Shown here: positions 5,858-11,726 of the stretch, piece after piece
Numbering within the stretch: position 1 is the stretch's first letter
Layout of the letters: the number at the start of each line of letters is the position of its first letter
Source: a virus
Virus record (IMG/VR): IMGVR_UViG_3300009285_005004
Location: 1-29,954 of that record
Direction: 5' to 3' (one strand)
DNA length: 29,954 nucleotides
The notes under the pieces: model-generated
The model's database searches: none
What the model was told of the DNA's origin: nothing
The model's input: the letters and a program-made list of their open reading frames with translations, nothing else
Made by a program: the position numbers and the translations under genes

Positions 5858-7243
5858 ATGACACAAACTAGAACCCGTCCACGTCGAGGAGGTATCGGAG
5901 GTCTTATCGATAACTTTCGCGGAGGTCAAAACGTGGACGTAGACCCGTCAGCTATTGCACCAGTATCGATGCCCCCTCAGACTATGCAGGGATTGGGGAC
6001 ATTGGCAGTGGACACCACAACGACTATTTCATCGGAAGGCATTTCTTTGACTGCGGAAAGTGTAGAAAGAATGATGGAACAGGTTACTACGACGTACCCT
6101 CAATCTCAAATTCAATCAAATGCTTCGGCGACAGAACTCCAAACACGAAGAGAAGTAATAAGACAAATCAATCAGGTAATCCAAGGGGCCGATATGACTA
6201 GAGATGATATGGAAATGACACCAGCTCCAGTTTCTCCAGAAGAAGCAACTAAATTGTTTCCAAAAGATAAGGATTGGGAAAAGCTTTACCGATCCCGCAA
6301 GCTAATAGAAGAAAAAGTTTCGCATATTCTTGTCCATTCTCAAAACAAGGTCGTTGAGATTCAATCAACACTTGACCAAACGGAAAGCAGGGAAAGAGAT
6401 ATTCGGAAAGCAGTCCGTGAGGCATCTAAAAGAACAAAAGATTTACAACGGGAGATTCGGGAATTAAAGAAACGTAAGAAGGAGTTGGAGAATGAAACGG
6501 AAGAAAAAAAGAAACTTCGGGCAACCCGAATTATTCAGGATGTCTTGGCGCTACCCAAAGTAAGAAGAGTTGAAGTAGATGAAAAAAAGAGAATTTTTAT
6601 CACGACAGATGATATGGAAGTGGTAAAAGATTATTGGGATAAACCACGCGTTGCGGGACAGTATCAAATTCTTGTAGATTTTTATAAAACAAGTATTAAA
6701 GAAGGTGTTTGTGTTCTTAATATTACCAGGCGTTTACTGGATCAATATGACCATCCGTGCATATCTAGGACACGCCCCTGCTGGGGAAATATTGAAAAGG
6801 AAATCAGAGAAAGTTTCAAGGAACGGGATTTATTAGAACTTGTTATAACCATGTTGCTCTATATTTCTTCTCCAAATGATGATACTGGCTATATAACATA
6901 TAGCAAAAAACCTCCTGAAGAACGACATAGACAGGGTTGGGAGCAGTTTTTAGAGTTTGCGACACCGTGTCCAAAAAACTTTTCGTTTCTTAAGTATGAA
7001 AAACAACAAAAAAACGGATCAGGTACGATATCTACAAGCGATTTGTATACGACGACAAACGCGTATGCAGAAACGACAGGAATTCCAAATAATCCTTTAA
7101 ATCCACAACAAATAAGGACTCAAGGAGGATATGAACTTACGGAAGGCCCATCTACCATGGTACTTGGTGAAGGAGGCGGAGGAACACCAGGAACTGGAAC
7201 GCCAACCCAAAACGGAGGATCAGGAACAGGAGGGTCAACATAA
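5858..7243 (+). CDS. E2-like (UBC-fold) protein with coiled coil and Gly-rich tail
   Basis: A 461-residue protein. Residues 1-130 are low complexity, with RGG motifs near the N-terminus. Residues 150-225 form a charged coiled coil. Residues 225-345 look like a divergent E2 (UBC) fold: beta strands up to QYQILVDFY, then DQYDHPCISRTRPCWGNI, then helices ERDLLELVITMLLYI and SSPNDD. H299-P300 and C308 in RPCWGN mirror the HPN/HPH-x-C arrangement of E2s, making C308 (or C301) the candidate thioester cysteine. The tail from about residue 435 is Gly/Thr-rich and disordered. No clear ribosome binding site precedes ATG 5858. The gene follows the UBL by 20 bases, and its stop overlaps the apparent ATA start of JAMM 2. 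The E2 call is motif-based; context strengthens it. Confidence 0.62.
   Translation: MTQTRTRPRRGGIGGLIDNFRGGQNVDVDPSAIAPVSMPPQTMQGLGTLAVDTTTTISSEGISLTAESVERMMEQVTTTYPQSQIQSNASATELQTRREVIRQINQVIQGADMTRDDMEMTPAPVSPEEATKLFPKDKDWEKLYRSRKLIEEKVSHILVHSQNKVVEIQSTLDQTESRERDIRKAVREASKRTKDLQREIRELKKRKKELENETEEKKKLRATRIIQDVLALPKVRRVEVDEKKRIFITTDDMEVVKDYWDKPRVAGQYQILVDFYKTSIKEGVCVLNITRRLLDQYDHPCISRTRPCWGNIEKEIRESFKERDLLELVITMLLYISSPNDDTGYITYSKKPPEERHRQGWEQFLEFATPCPKNFSFLKYEKQQKNGSGTISTSDLYTTTNAYAETTGIPNNPLNPQQIRTQGGYELTEGPSTMVLGEGGGGTPGTGTPTQNGGSGTGGST
7228..7242 (+). promoter_or_regulatory. Ribosome binding site followed by an ATA start codon overlapping a stop (ATAA)
   Basis: AGGAGGGT (7228-7235) is followed by ATA at 7240, which overlaps the TAA stop of the E2-like gene. 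No ATG, GTG or TTG exists in this frame from the last stop (7168) until TTG 7297, which has no ribosome binding site. Confidence 0.55.
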
Positions 7244-7833
7244 GGGTTCTTATCCCATCAGATGTCTATAAACGGTTACGGACGTACGTACTTGCGTTGG
7301 ATACGGAGATTAGCTTTCTAGGTAAAGTAGAAAGAAAAGACGACATATTAACCGTTGTCGATTTTGTCTTGTTAAAACAGCAGGTCTCCTACGCCTCCAC
7401 CATTCTTGACAAGGAAGAGCTCGGAAAGTTTTATGAATCCCTCATGGATAAAGGAGAAAACCCATCAGATTGGAAGGTCTGGATTCATTCCCATGCTGCC
7501 ATGGTAGCCGTCTTTAGCACGACTGACGAAGATACGATTAAAAGTTTCGATTTGGAGGTACCTACGGACAACTGGTTCCTTTCGATTGTTATGAATCACG
7601 CAGGAGATCTTAACGCTCGGATAGACGTATTCTATCCACTTCATGTTACGCTCGAAAAACTCGAATGGGACATCTCATTTGACGATCCCATTCTAATGCA
7701 GGCAATAAAGTTAGAAATTGCCCAAAAGGTGTCCAAGCTTACGCGGTATCATCGGGATAACACAAATTGGCGGGAAGTGCTAAAACGGATCAAACGACGG
7801 GTGCCGACACAAATTATCCTAGCTGGAGAGTAG
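7240..7833 (+). CDS. JAMM/JAB metallopeptidase 2 (probable ATA start)
   Basis: Read from ATA 7240 the protein has 197 residues. The N-terminal IPSDVYKRLRTYVLA helix leads into DTEISFLGKVER, where Glu23 is the JAMM catalytic glutamate. WIHSHAAMVAVFSTTDED carries H83-x-H85, S93 and D96 with exact JAMM spacing; the usual Pro after the second His is Ala. A start at TTG 7297 would place the catalytic Glu at residue 4 and remove the conserved first helix, so the upstream ATA behind a good ribosome binding site is preferred. It follows the E2-like gene directly, so it may process or remove the UBL. Having two JAMM genes may separate precursor processing from deconjugation (inference). Confidence 0.8.
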   Translation: MRVLIPSDVYKRLRTYVLALDTEISFLGKVERKDDILTVVDFVLLKQQVSYASTILDKEELGKFYESLMDKGENPSDWKVWIHSHAAMVAVFSTTDEDTIKSFDLEVPTDNWFLSIVMNHAGDLNARIDVFYPLHVTLEKLEWDISFDDPILMQAIKLEIAQKVSKLTRYHRDNTNWREVLKRIKRRVPTQIILAGE

Positions 7834-7834
7834 G

Positions 7835-7863
7835 TTGACATATTGTAGTAAAGATGCTATAGT
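7835..7863 (+). promoter_or_regulatory. Sigma70-type promoter for the SWIM/HNH/SSB transcript
   Basis: TTGACA (7835-7840), 17 bp spacer, TATAGT (7858-7863). The predicted start at about 7870 leaves roughly five bases before ATG 7875, so there is almost no leader. Confidence 0.78.
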
Positions 7864-7874
7864 ATGCTCTAGAT

Positions 7875-8060
7875 ATGCTACCAGTCATATTTGATAATGG
7901 AAAAAACTTTATGATTGTGCCGTCGAAAACAGATAAAGAGAAAAAATATCGTATTTATTTAGACCGGCATGGGACATTACGTTGTAATTGTGCTGACAAT
8001 ATTTTCCGACCTAATAAATTTTGTAAACACCAAAAAAAGTATATTACAATGGATAAATGA
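7875..8060 (+). CDS. SWIM-type zinc finger protein
   Basis: A 61-residue protein with the SWIM signature CxC-xn-CxH: RCNCADNIFRPNKFCKHQKK. SWIM domains bind zinc and mediate DNA or protein contacts in, for example, SWI2/SNF2 ATPases and MuDR transposases. Here only the finger, preceded by a short beta region (FMIVPSKT, YRIYLDRHG), is present, which is a common form of stand-alone phage SWIM protein. It starts at the first ATG after a strong promoter, and its stop overlaps the HNH gene (ATGA). Its function is unknown; DNA binding in the replication region is plausible because SSB is encoded downstream. Confidence 0.75.
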   Translation: MLPVIFDNGKNFMIVPSKTDKEKKYRIYLDRHGTLRCNCADNIFRPNKFCKHQKKYITMDK

Positions 8061-8491
8061 TATGTAATCAATGTGAACAAGATAAACATAGGAACGATTT
8101 TTACAAACACCACAAATTGGAAAGACAAACCATGTGTAAAAAATGTTCTAGTGAATACCATAAAAACCGATACAAAATTAAAAAAGAACACGATAGAACA
8201 GTACAAAATGAATATAGAAAAACTAAACGATATAGAACATTACACCATAAAGACACTAAACTAAACTGGATCAGACACAAGAAAAAACAACTTGCTAGAC
8301 AAAAAGCACTCTATGCAGTAAAGATAGGGAAAATAAAAAGAAAGAATTGTATGATTTGTAATAGTCCCGAATCACAAATGCATCATGATAATTATGATAA
8401 GCCGTTAGAGGTTGTATGGCTGTGTATACCACATCATCGAGAAAGAGACAAAATGGTAATGGATAACATAGGAGGAAACAACGAAACGTGA
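8057..8491 (+). CDS. HNH endonuclease with N-terminal zinc finger
   Basis: A 144-residue protein of a form common in phages. The N-terminal CNQCEQDKHRNDFYKHH ... CKKC zinc finger leads to a long basic helical linker and a C-terminal HNH core: CMICNSPESQMHHDNYDKPL followed by WLCIPHHRERD. The two paired-Cys/His blocks give the beta-beta-alpha-metal nuclease site. ATG 8057 overlaps the SWIM stop. The gene is AT-rich and ends inside the start region of the MerR-like gene, again looking like an endonuclease inserted at a gene junction. A packaging or recombination role, as for some phage HNH proteins near terminase, is less likely because no terminase is visible here. Confidence 0.8.
   Translation: MICNQCEQDKHRNDFYKHHKLERQTMCKKCSSEYHKNRYKIKKEHDRTVQNEYRKTKRYRTLHHKDTKLNWIRHKKKQLARQKALYAVKIGKIKRKNCMICNSPESQMHHDNYDKPLEVVWLCIPHHRERDKMVMDNIGGNNET
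8470..8483 (+). promoter_or_regulatory. Ribosome binding site followed by an ACG start codon
   Basis: AGGAGG at 8470-8475, five bases, then ACG at 8481. The frame is closed by TAG at 8469, and the first in-frame ATG, GTG or TTG is well inside the MerR-like helix-turn-helix. It is the third near-ATG start of this type in the window. Confidence 0.5.
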
Positions 8492-8723
8492 TTTTCAATT
8501 TATTACCCGGGGGAAGATCCTTAAAGAGATTCTGGGAGAAGGATTAACCAATTTTAGCTTTTCCCAACTTCATCGATTTGAAAAAAGAGGGATCATTCCT
8601 GTTGCCCGTCGGACTGGTGGATCATGGAGGGTCTACTCTCGGGAAGAAGCGGATATTGTGAAAAAGATTATTTGGGATTGGTATGGTGGAAAATCAAATT
8701 TTTATCTTGAAGAAGTAAAATGA
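8481..8723 (+). CDS. MerR-like helix-turn-helix protein (ACG start)
   Basis: An 80-residue protein read from ACG 8481 (ACG AAA CGT GAT). The segment GKILKEILGEGLTNFSFSQL, then HRFEKRGIIPVARRTGGSWR and VYSREEADIVKKI, has the layout of a MerR/excisionase winged helix-turn-helix: recognition helix, glycine-rich wing and a YSREE helix. It lacks the dimerisation coiled coil and effector domain of full MerR regulators, so it is probably a small DNA-binding protein of the Xis/AlpA/MerR-like class. It overlaps the HNH stop, and its TGA overlaps the next ATG (ATGA). No conventional start exists upstream of the fold, so standard gene callers would skip it. Confidence 0.65.
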   Translation, partial: TKRDFQFITRGKILKEILGEGLTNFSFSQLHRFEKRGIIPVARRTGGSWRVYSREEADIVKKIIWDWYGGKSNFYLEEVK

Positions 8724-8911
8724 AAAGAATTACCAGATGCGAAATTTGTAATCACGTAGTTAGATTACTCGGTTCCTACAAAGCAAAGCTTGAAACTGAG
8801 GAGCAGATTAATGGTATGTATACGGGGCGCTTATTGACAAGAGTGGTTTCTTTATGTAAAACTTGTACCAACGAAGCCGGGTACATCACAGATAGAAAAA
8901 AGAAAGAATAA
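8720..8911 (+). CDS. Small zinc-binding protein, unknown function
   Basis: A 63-residue basic protein with two CxxC pairs (CEICNHVV near the N-terminus, CKTCTNEAG near the C-terminus) about 40 residues apart, consistent with one zinc ribbon-like site. It is translationally coupled to the MerR-like gene (ATGA) and ends two bases before the SSB start codon. No known family is recognised. Co-transcription with SSB and the MerR-like protein suggests DNA or RNA metabolism. Confidence 0.7.
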   Translation: MKRITRCEICNHVVRLLGSYKAKLETEEQINGMYTGRLLTRVVSLCKTCTNEAGYITDRKKKE

Positions 8912-8913
8912 TT

Positions 8914-9324
8914 ATGCCATCGCGTTCCCTTAATAGCGTACAACTCATTGGCAACACAACAGCCGATCTTGTCCTCAAGTATACAGCTTCAAACGACCCC
9001 GTTTGCTCGTTTTCACTTGCTACCAACCGTTATTGGACTACTAAAAATGGAGAAAAGAAAGAAGATACGGAGTTTCATAGATTGGTTGCGTGGGGTAAAC
9101 TCGCTGAACTTTGTAGCCAGCTTATTAAAAAGGGAAGTAAAATTTACATTGAAGGACGGCTTTCCACCAGGACTTTCAAAGTTGCCGGCGGAACGGAAAA
9201 AACTACAACGGAGATTGTTTTAGAAGATATGATCTTACTAGATTCTCGTCAAAAAGAAGTTGATAAATCGTATGTGGTAAACGACGCAAAACCAGAAGTA
9301 ACCCCGGATACTACCCTTTTATAA
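8914..9324 (+). CDS. ssb: Single-stranded DNA-binding protein
   Basis: A 136-residue OB-fold protein with typical SSB landmarks: LNSVQLIGNTTADLVLKY at the N-terminus, CSFSLATNRYW, then EFHRLVAWGKLAELCSQLIK and GSKIYIEGRLSTRTF. It coats single-stranded DNA during replication and recombination. The C-terminal tail is short and ends in DTTLL instead of the acidic DDDIPF-type tip that recruits host enzymes in bacterial SSBs, suggesting loss of partner docking or a phage-specific use. ATG 8914 follows a run of A/G bases acting as a modest ribosome binding site. It is the last gene of the 7835 transcript before the separately promoted HNH gene. Confidence 0.93.
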   Translation: MPSRSLNSVQLIGNTTADLVLKYTASNDPVCSFSLATNRYWTTKNGEKKEDTEFHRLVAWGKLAELCSQLIKKGSKIYIEGRLSTRTFKVAGGTEKTTTEIVLEDMILLDSRQKEVDKSYVVNDAKPEVTPDTTLL

Positions 9325-9380
9325 ACACTTCCTGTTGTATAAATATCTCCGCTTTTTCTATATCCTGAAATAACATCATG

Positions 9381-9409
9381 TTGTATTTCCCTTTAATATA
9401 TGTTATCAT
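9381..9409 (+). promoter_or_regulatory. Promoter of the HNH/AP2 endonuclease gene
   Basis: TTGTAT (9381-9386), 17 bp spacer, TATCAT (9404-9409). The predicted transcription start coincides with ATG 9416, implying a leaderless mRNA; no ribosome binding site is present. Confidence 0.5.
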
Positions 9410-9415
9410 GGGGAT

Positions 9416-9886
9416 ATGGTTAAAATTAGTAATCAGGAAATATTTTTTGATAAAGAGGATTTACCTATATTTAATTCTTATTCATGGCATATTGAAAAAG
9501 GTCACGGATATGTAGTTACTCGTCTTAAAATAGATGGTAAAAAACCAAAATTATATTTTCATAGACTTATAATGAATAATCCTAAAAAGGGTTTAGTTGT
9601 AGATCATATAAATAGAAATAAATTAGATAATCGCAAAAGTAATCTTAGAATTATAAGCTGGAGAAGAAATATATTAAATCATAAATTAAGTTCTAAAAAT
9701 ACATCAGGAAGTACAGGAGTCGCAACAACAAAAGAAGGAAGATGGAGAAGTTATGCAACGATTACAAATAAAAATAGTACCAAAAAGAAACAAATACATT
9801 TGGGACATTTTGATTCCAAAGAAGAAGCTAAATTACATTCAGATATTGCTCGTTTAATAATAGATAAACTATATGAAATTCTATAA
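9416..9886 (+). CDS. HNH homing endonuclease with AP2-like DNA-binding domain
   Basis: A 156-residue protein. The HNH core is YFHRLIMNNPKKGLVVDHIN followed by RNKLDNRKSNLRI, a very common phage HNH form. After a NTSGSTGV linker comes an AP2-like beta module (GRWRSYATI, IHLGHFDSKEEA) that binds DNA. It is extremely AT-rich (ATA, AAT, AAA codons). It lies in the convergent gap between SSB and the minus-strand metallophosphoesterase gene and carries its own promoter, consistent with an independently expressed mobile gene. Unlike the other endonucleases here, it does not overlap a neighbouring start codon. Confidence 0.9.
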   Translation: MVKISNQEIFFDKEDLPIFNSYSWHIEKGHGYVVTRLKIDGKKPKLYFHRLIMNNPKKGLVVDHINRNKLDNRKSNLRIISWRRNILNHKLSSKNTSGSTGVATTKEGRWRSYATITNKNSTKKKQIHLGHFDSKEEAKLHSDIARLIIDKLYEIL

Positions 9887-9930
9887 CATCATATTAGTTA
9901 TAAATTTCTGAAAAAATATGATGAACTAAT
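9887..9930. other. Interleaved inverted repeats between convergent genes
   Basis: CATCATATT (9887-9895) pairs with AATATGATG (9915-9923), and ATTAGTT (9893-9899) pairs with AACTAAT (9924-9930). The arms occur in the order a, b, a', b', which is the arrangement of an RNA pseudoknot. This is the convergent junction of the two transcription units, so a bidirectional terminator or processing element is possible. No T-run is evident. Confidence 0.35.
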
Positions 9931-10891
9931 GATTCTCTAGTGCTTTTAATCCTTTTTCTACATCCCAAAAAACCTGTATATCATGTTCTGTCGGGCTTAA
10001 TAAAATAGATTGTGCACCCATTTCTTCATCTTTTAATCTGGGGTATCCTTTTTTTCTTAAATACTCATCAGACCTTTTGTATGCGCCAATAGCAATGAGA
10101 TGAATAAGTGTTTGATCTCCACCAAATGACTTAACCGGTTGTTGATTTATCCCCTTTTTGTGCATGTGGGCAGTTATACAAATATCTGATCCTTCACCCT
10201 CATCACGATACATCCTCATGGCTCCATGAGTTTTATTGTATATGGAAAAACCATTATGCCTATGAGCGCCTGATATTTTATATAATTCATTACCTACCCA
10301 CAAACTAATATATGAAACACCCTCTAAATAATGAATACCCATCATTCTAAAAGATTCATAAATAGATTCTCCTGTTTTTGTAGACCACATATCATGATCT
10401 CCTGCCCATGAAGCTAATAATTTTTTTTGTTTTGCTAATATAGAAACAGCAGCTCTCATATAGTTATTTTGTTCTCCAAAAGAACCAATATCATGATCTT
10501 GTCCCGCCCCGCCCCAAAACATTGAATTTGTCAGATCACCTAATGTTATTGCAAAAACGCCGGAGGTATTTGCTACCTGTGAGATTTCCCGTGTAACTCT
10601 TTTATAGTCAACTTCTTCTCCTCCTGCATGAATATCACCAAATGGAACTAAAAGAATAGGTTTATCTGAGTGTATTTTTATTTCTATATGTTCGGGGATA
10701 ATAAAAGATTGTTCTCTTTCCTGTTGTCTTCTCTCAAATAATGTTCCATATTCCTGAAACGTCCTTACATCTTGAGAAATTGGGGTAATAAATTCAACCT
10801 CTATGTCAGGCTTACGCACCTCCCGTTCATCTCCATGACCATTGATAACTAATTTTTCACCCATTGAATAAAAAGATTGTTCCGTCGTCAT
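9926..10891 (-). CDS. Calcineurin-like metallophosphoesterase
   Basis: A 321-residue protein with all motifs of the dimetal phosphoesterase fold: GDIH (Asp86, His88), GDLTN (Asp119, Asn122), GDHD (Asp165, His166), a His at SGAHRH (about 210), and AHMHK (His242, His244). These enzymes hydrolyse phosphomonoesters or phosphodiesters. Phage members include nucleic-acid end processing and nucleotide phosphatases; the substrate here is unknown. The first 75 residues are an extension before the fold. No ribosome binding site precedes ATG 10891. A second ATG at 10864 is an alternative start. It overlaps the preceding gene by 35 bases and is the last gene of the leftward late unit. Confidence 0.85.
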   Translation of the reverse strand: MTTEQSFYSMGEKLVINGHGDEREVRKPDIEVEFITPISQDVRTFQEYGTLFERRQQEREQSFIIPEHIEIKIHSDKPILLVPFGDIHAGGEEVDYKRVTREISQVANTSGVFAITLGDLTNSMFWGGAGQDHDIGSFGEQNNYMRAAVSILAKQKKLLASWAGDHDMWSTKTGESIYESFRMMGIHYLEGVSYISLWVGNELYKISGAHRHNGFSIYNKTHGAMRMYRDEGEGSDICITAHMHKKGINQQPVKSFGGDQTLIHLIAIGAYKRSDEYLRKKGYPRLKDEEMGAQSILLSPTEHDIQVFWDVEKGLKALENH

Positions 10892-11168
10892 CTATATAAT
10901 TTTGCCGTTTTTTAGGACATTCATCACCCTGATAAATGATATGCGTATCGGGATCGTAGTGATATAAAAAATGGTCTATATCTCCTTTACCGCCTATCCA
11001 ATGAATCCACGAGTTGATCTCACTGATATGCTCTTTCTGACGAATCGGGGTTAAAGGAGGAGATGTTTTGTGGATAATACCGTTGAGTATTTTGAACGAT
11101 TCGGTAAGTTCGCGTACCGCATAATCATTGACTACAATATTGGCTTTGTCTATGATTTCATGGTTCAT
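10857..11168 (-). CDS. Hypothetical small acidic protein
   Basis: A 103-residue protein that I do not recognise. It starts with a helical region (MNHEIIDKANIVVNDYAVRE), contains an aromatic segment (SWIHWIGGKGDIDHFLYHYD) and ends QNYIDDDGTIFLFNG. It has no signal peptide or membrane span. It overlaps the metallophosphoesterase gene by 35 bases and follows the amber-interrupted reading frame by overlapping its end. No ribosome binding site is visible at ATG 11168. Confidence 0.6.
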   Translation of the reverse strand: MNHEIIDKANIVVNDYAVRELTESFKILNGIIHKTSPPLTPIRQKEHISEINSWIHWIGGKGDIDHFLYHYDPDTHIIYQGDECPKKRQNYIDDDGTIFLFNG

Positions 11169-11385
11169 AGGGATATGGATTAATAACCGCAGTAAATATG
11201 ACGTTCATATACTAGTGACATAATGCTTTATCTTCTCTGTAAAATCTTGCTACATGCTCATCAAATTCACCCATAAAATGTAAACAATCGTCCGTATGTC
11301 CTATACGTGTCAATAATCCCTAATATATCGCCTCACGATATATGGGTATCTTCTCTTCAAGAGACATTGGGCGTAACTGTTCCAT
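11158..11385 (-). pseudogene. Reading frame interrupted by two in-frame TAG codons
   Basis: From ATG 11385 a single frame runs 75 codons to TGA at 11158-11160, broken only by two amber codons, at 11320-11322 (codon 22) and 11212-11214 (codon 58). The peptide segments read MEQLRPMSLEEKIPIYREAI, then GLLTRIGHTDDCLHFMGEFD onward, then YMNVIFTAVINPYPYEP. All look like normal soluble protein sequence, with no frameshift. It begins six bases after the holin-like gene's stop, as a real gene would. It is either a decayed gene or one read through amber codons; neighbouring genes end at TAG normally, so general TAG recoding is unlikely. It otherwise leaves a 220-base gap without a gene. Confidence 0.4.
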
Positions 11386-11390
11386 ATATG

Positions 11391-11639
11391 TCAAATAGGC
11401 ATTGTTTTGGCAATAACGGATTTTTCATCATACCCGAACAATTCATCTAATTGATCTCTAAGATATTTGCCGAGACAAACGCTAAATCCTGCTGCAAAAG
11501 ATACTACAAATAATTTTATTGTTTCATTCGGTTTATTAAAATCCGGCTGCAAAATAAATGCTTGTGCGATTCCTGCTCCGACTGCGGTGCGGAAACCACG
11601 GTAAGCAATGATGTATATTTCTGGAAATTTCCTTTTCAT
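11391..11639 (-). CDS. Holin-like small membrane protein
   Basis: An 82-residue protein with a short basic N-terminus (MKRKFPEIY), two hydrophobic segments (about residues 16-30, AVGAGIAQAFIL, and 42-58, LFVVSFAAGFSVCLG), and a charged C-terminal tail. This two-span layout is typical of class II holins, which permeabilise the membrane to release endolysin. An excellent ribosome binding site (GGAGGTGAT) lies just before ATG 11639. It directly follows the endolysin gene and a tiny basic ORF, completing a lysis cassette. Any other small phage membrane protein would look similar, so the call rests on context. Confidence 0.6.
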   Translation of the reverse strand: MKRKFPEIYIIAYRGFRTAVGAGIAQAFILQPDFNKPNETIKLFVVSFAAGFSVCLGKYLRDQLDELFGYDEKSVIAKTMPI

Positions 11640-11645
11640 AATTTA

Positions 11646-11726
11646 TCACCTCCGTTTCTTTCGTAACTTTTTTAACACAACTTTATGCATTGCAAGTAGA
11701 AAATTTCTTATCTGTTTTCTTTTCAT
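11646..11726 (-). CDS. Tiny very basic peptide between endolysin and holin genes
   Basis: A 26-residue ORF (MKRKQIRNFLLAMHKVVLKK, then LRKKRR) starting at ATG 11726, which overlaps the endolysin stop (ATGA). Its own TGA is embedded in the holin ribosome binding site. About half the residues are Lys, Arg or His, and the pattern is amphipathic. It may be a translational coupling device or a real cationic peptide. There is no independent ribosome binding site. Confidence 0.35.
   Translation of the reverse strand: MKRKQIRNFLLAMHKVVLKKLRKKRR

Noticed and set aside
7180-7300. Programmed frameshift fusing the E2-like protein with JAMM 2
   Set aside because: The frames differ by one, but no X-XXY-YYZ slippery heptamer is found near the stop (CAA AAC and neighbours do not fit). 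The good ribosome binding site plus near-cognate start explains the data more simply.
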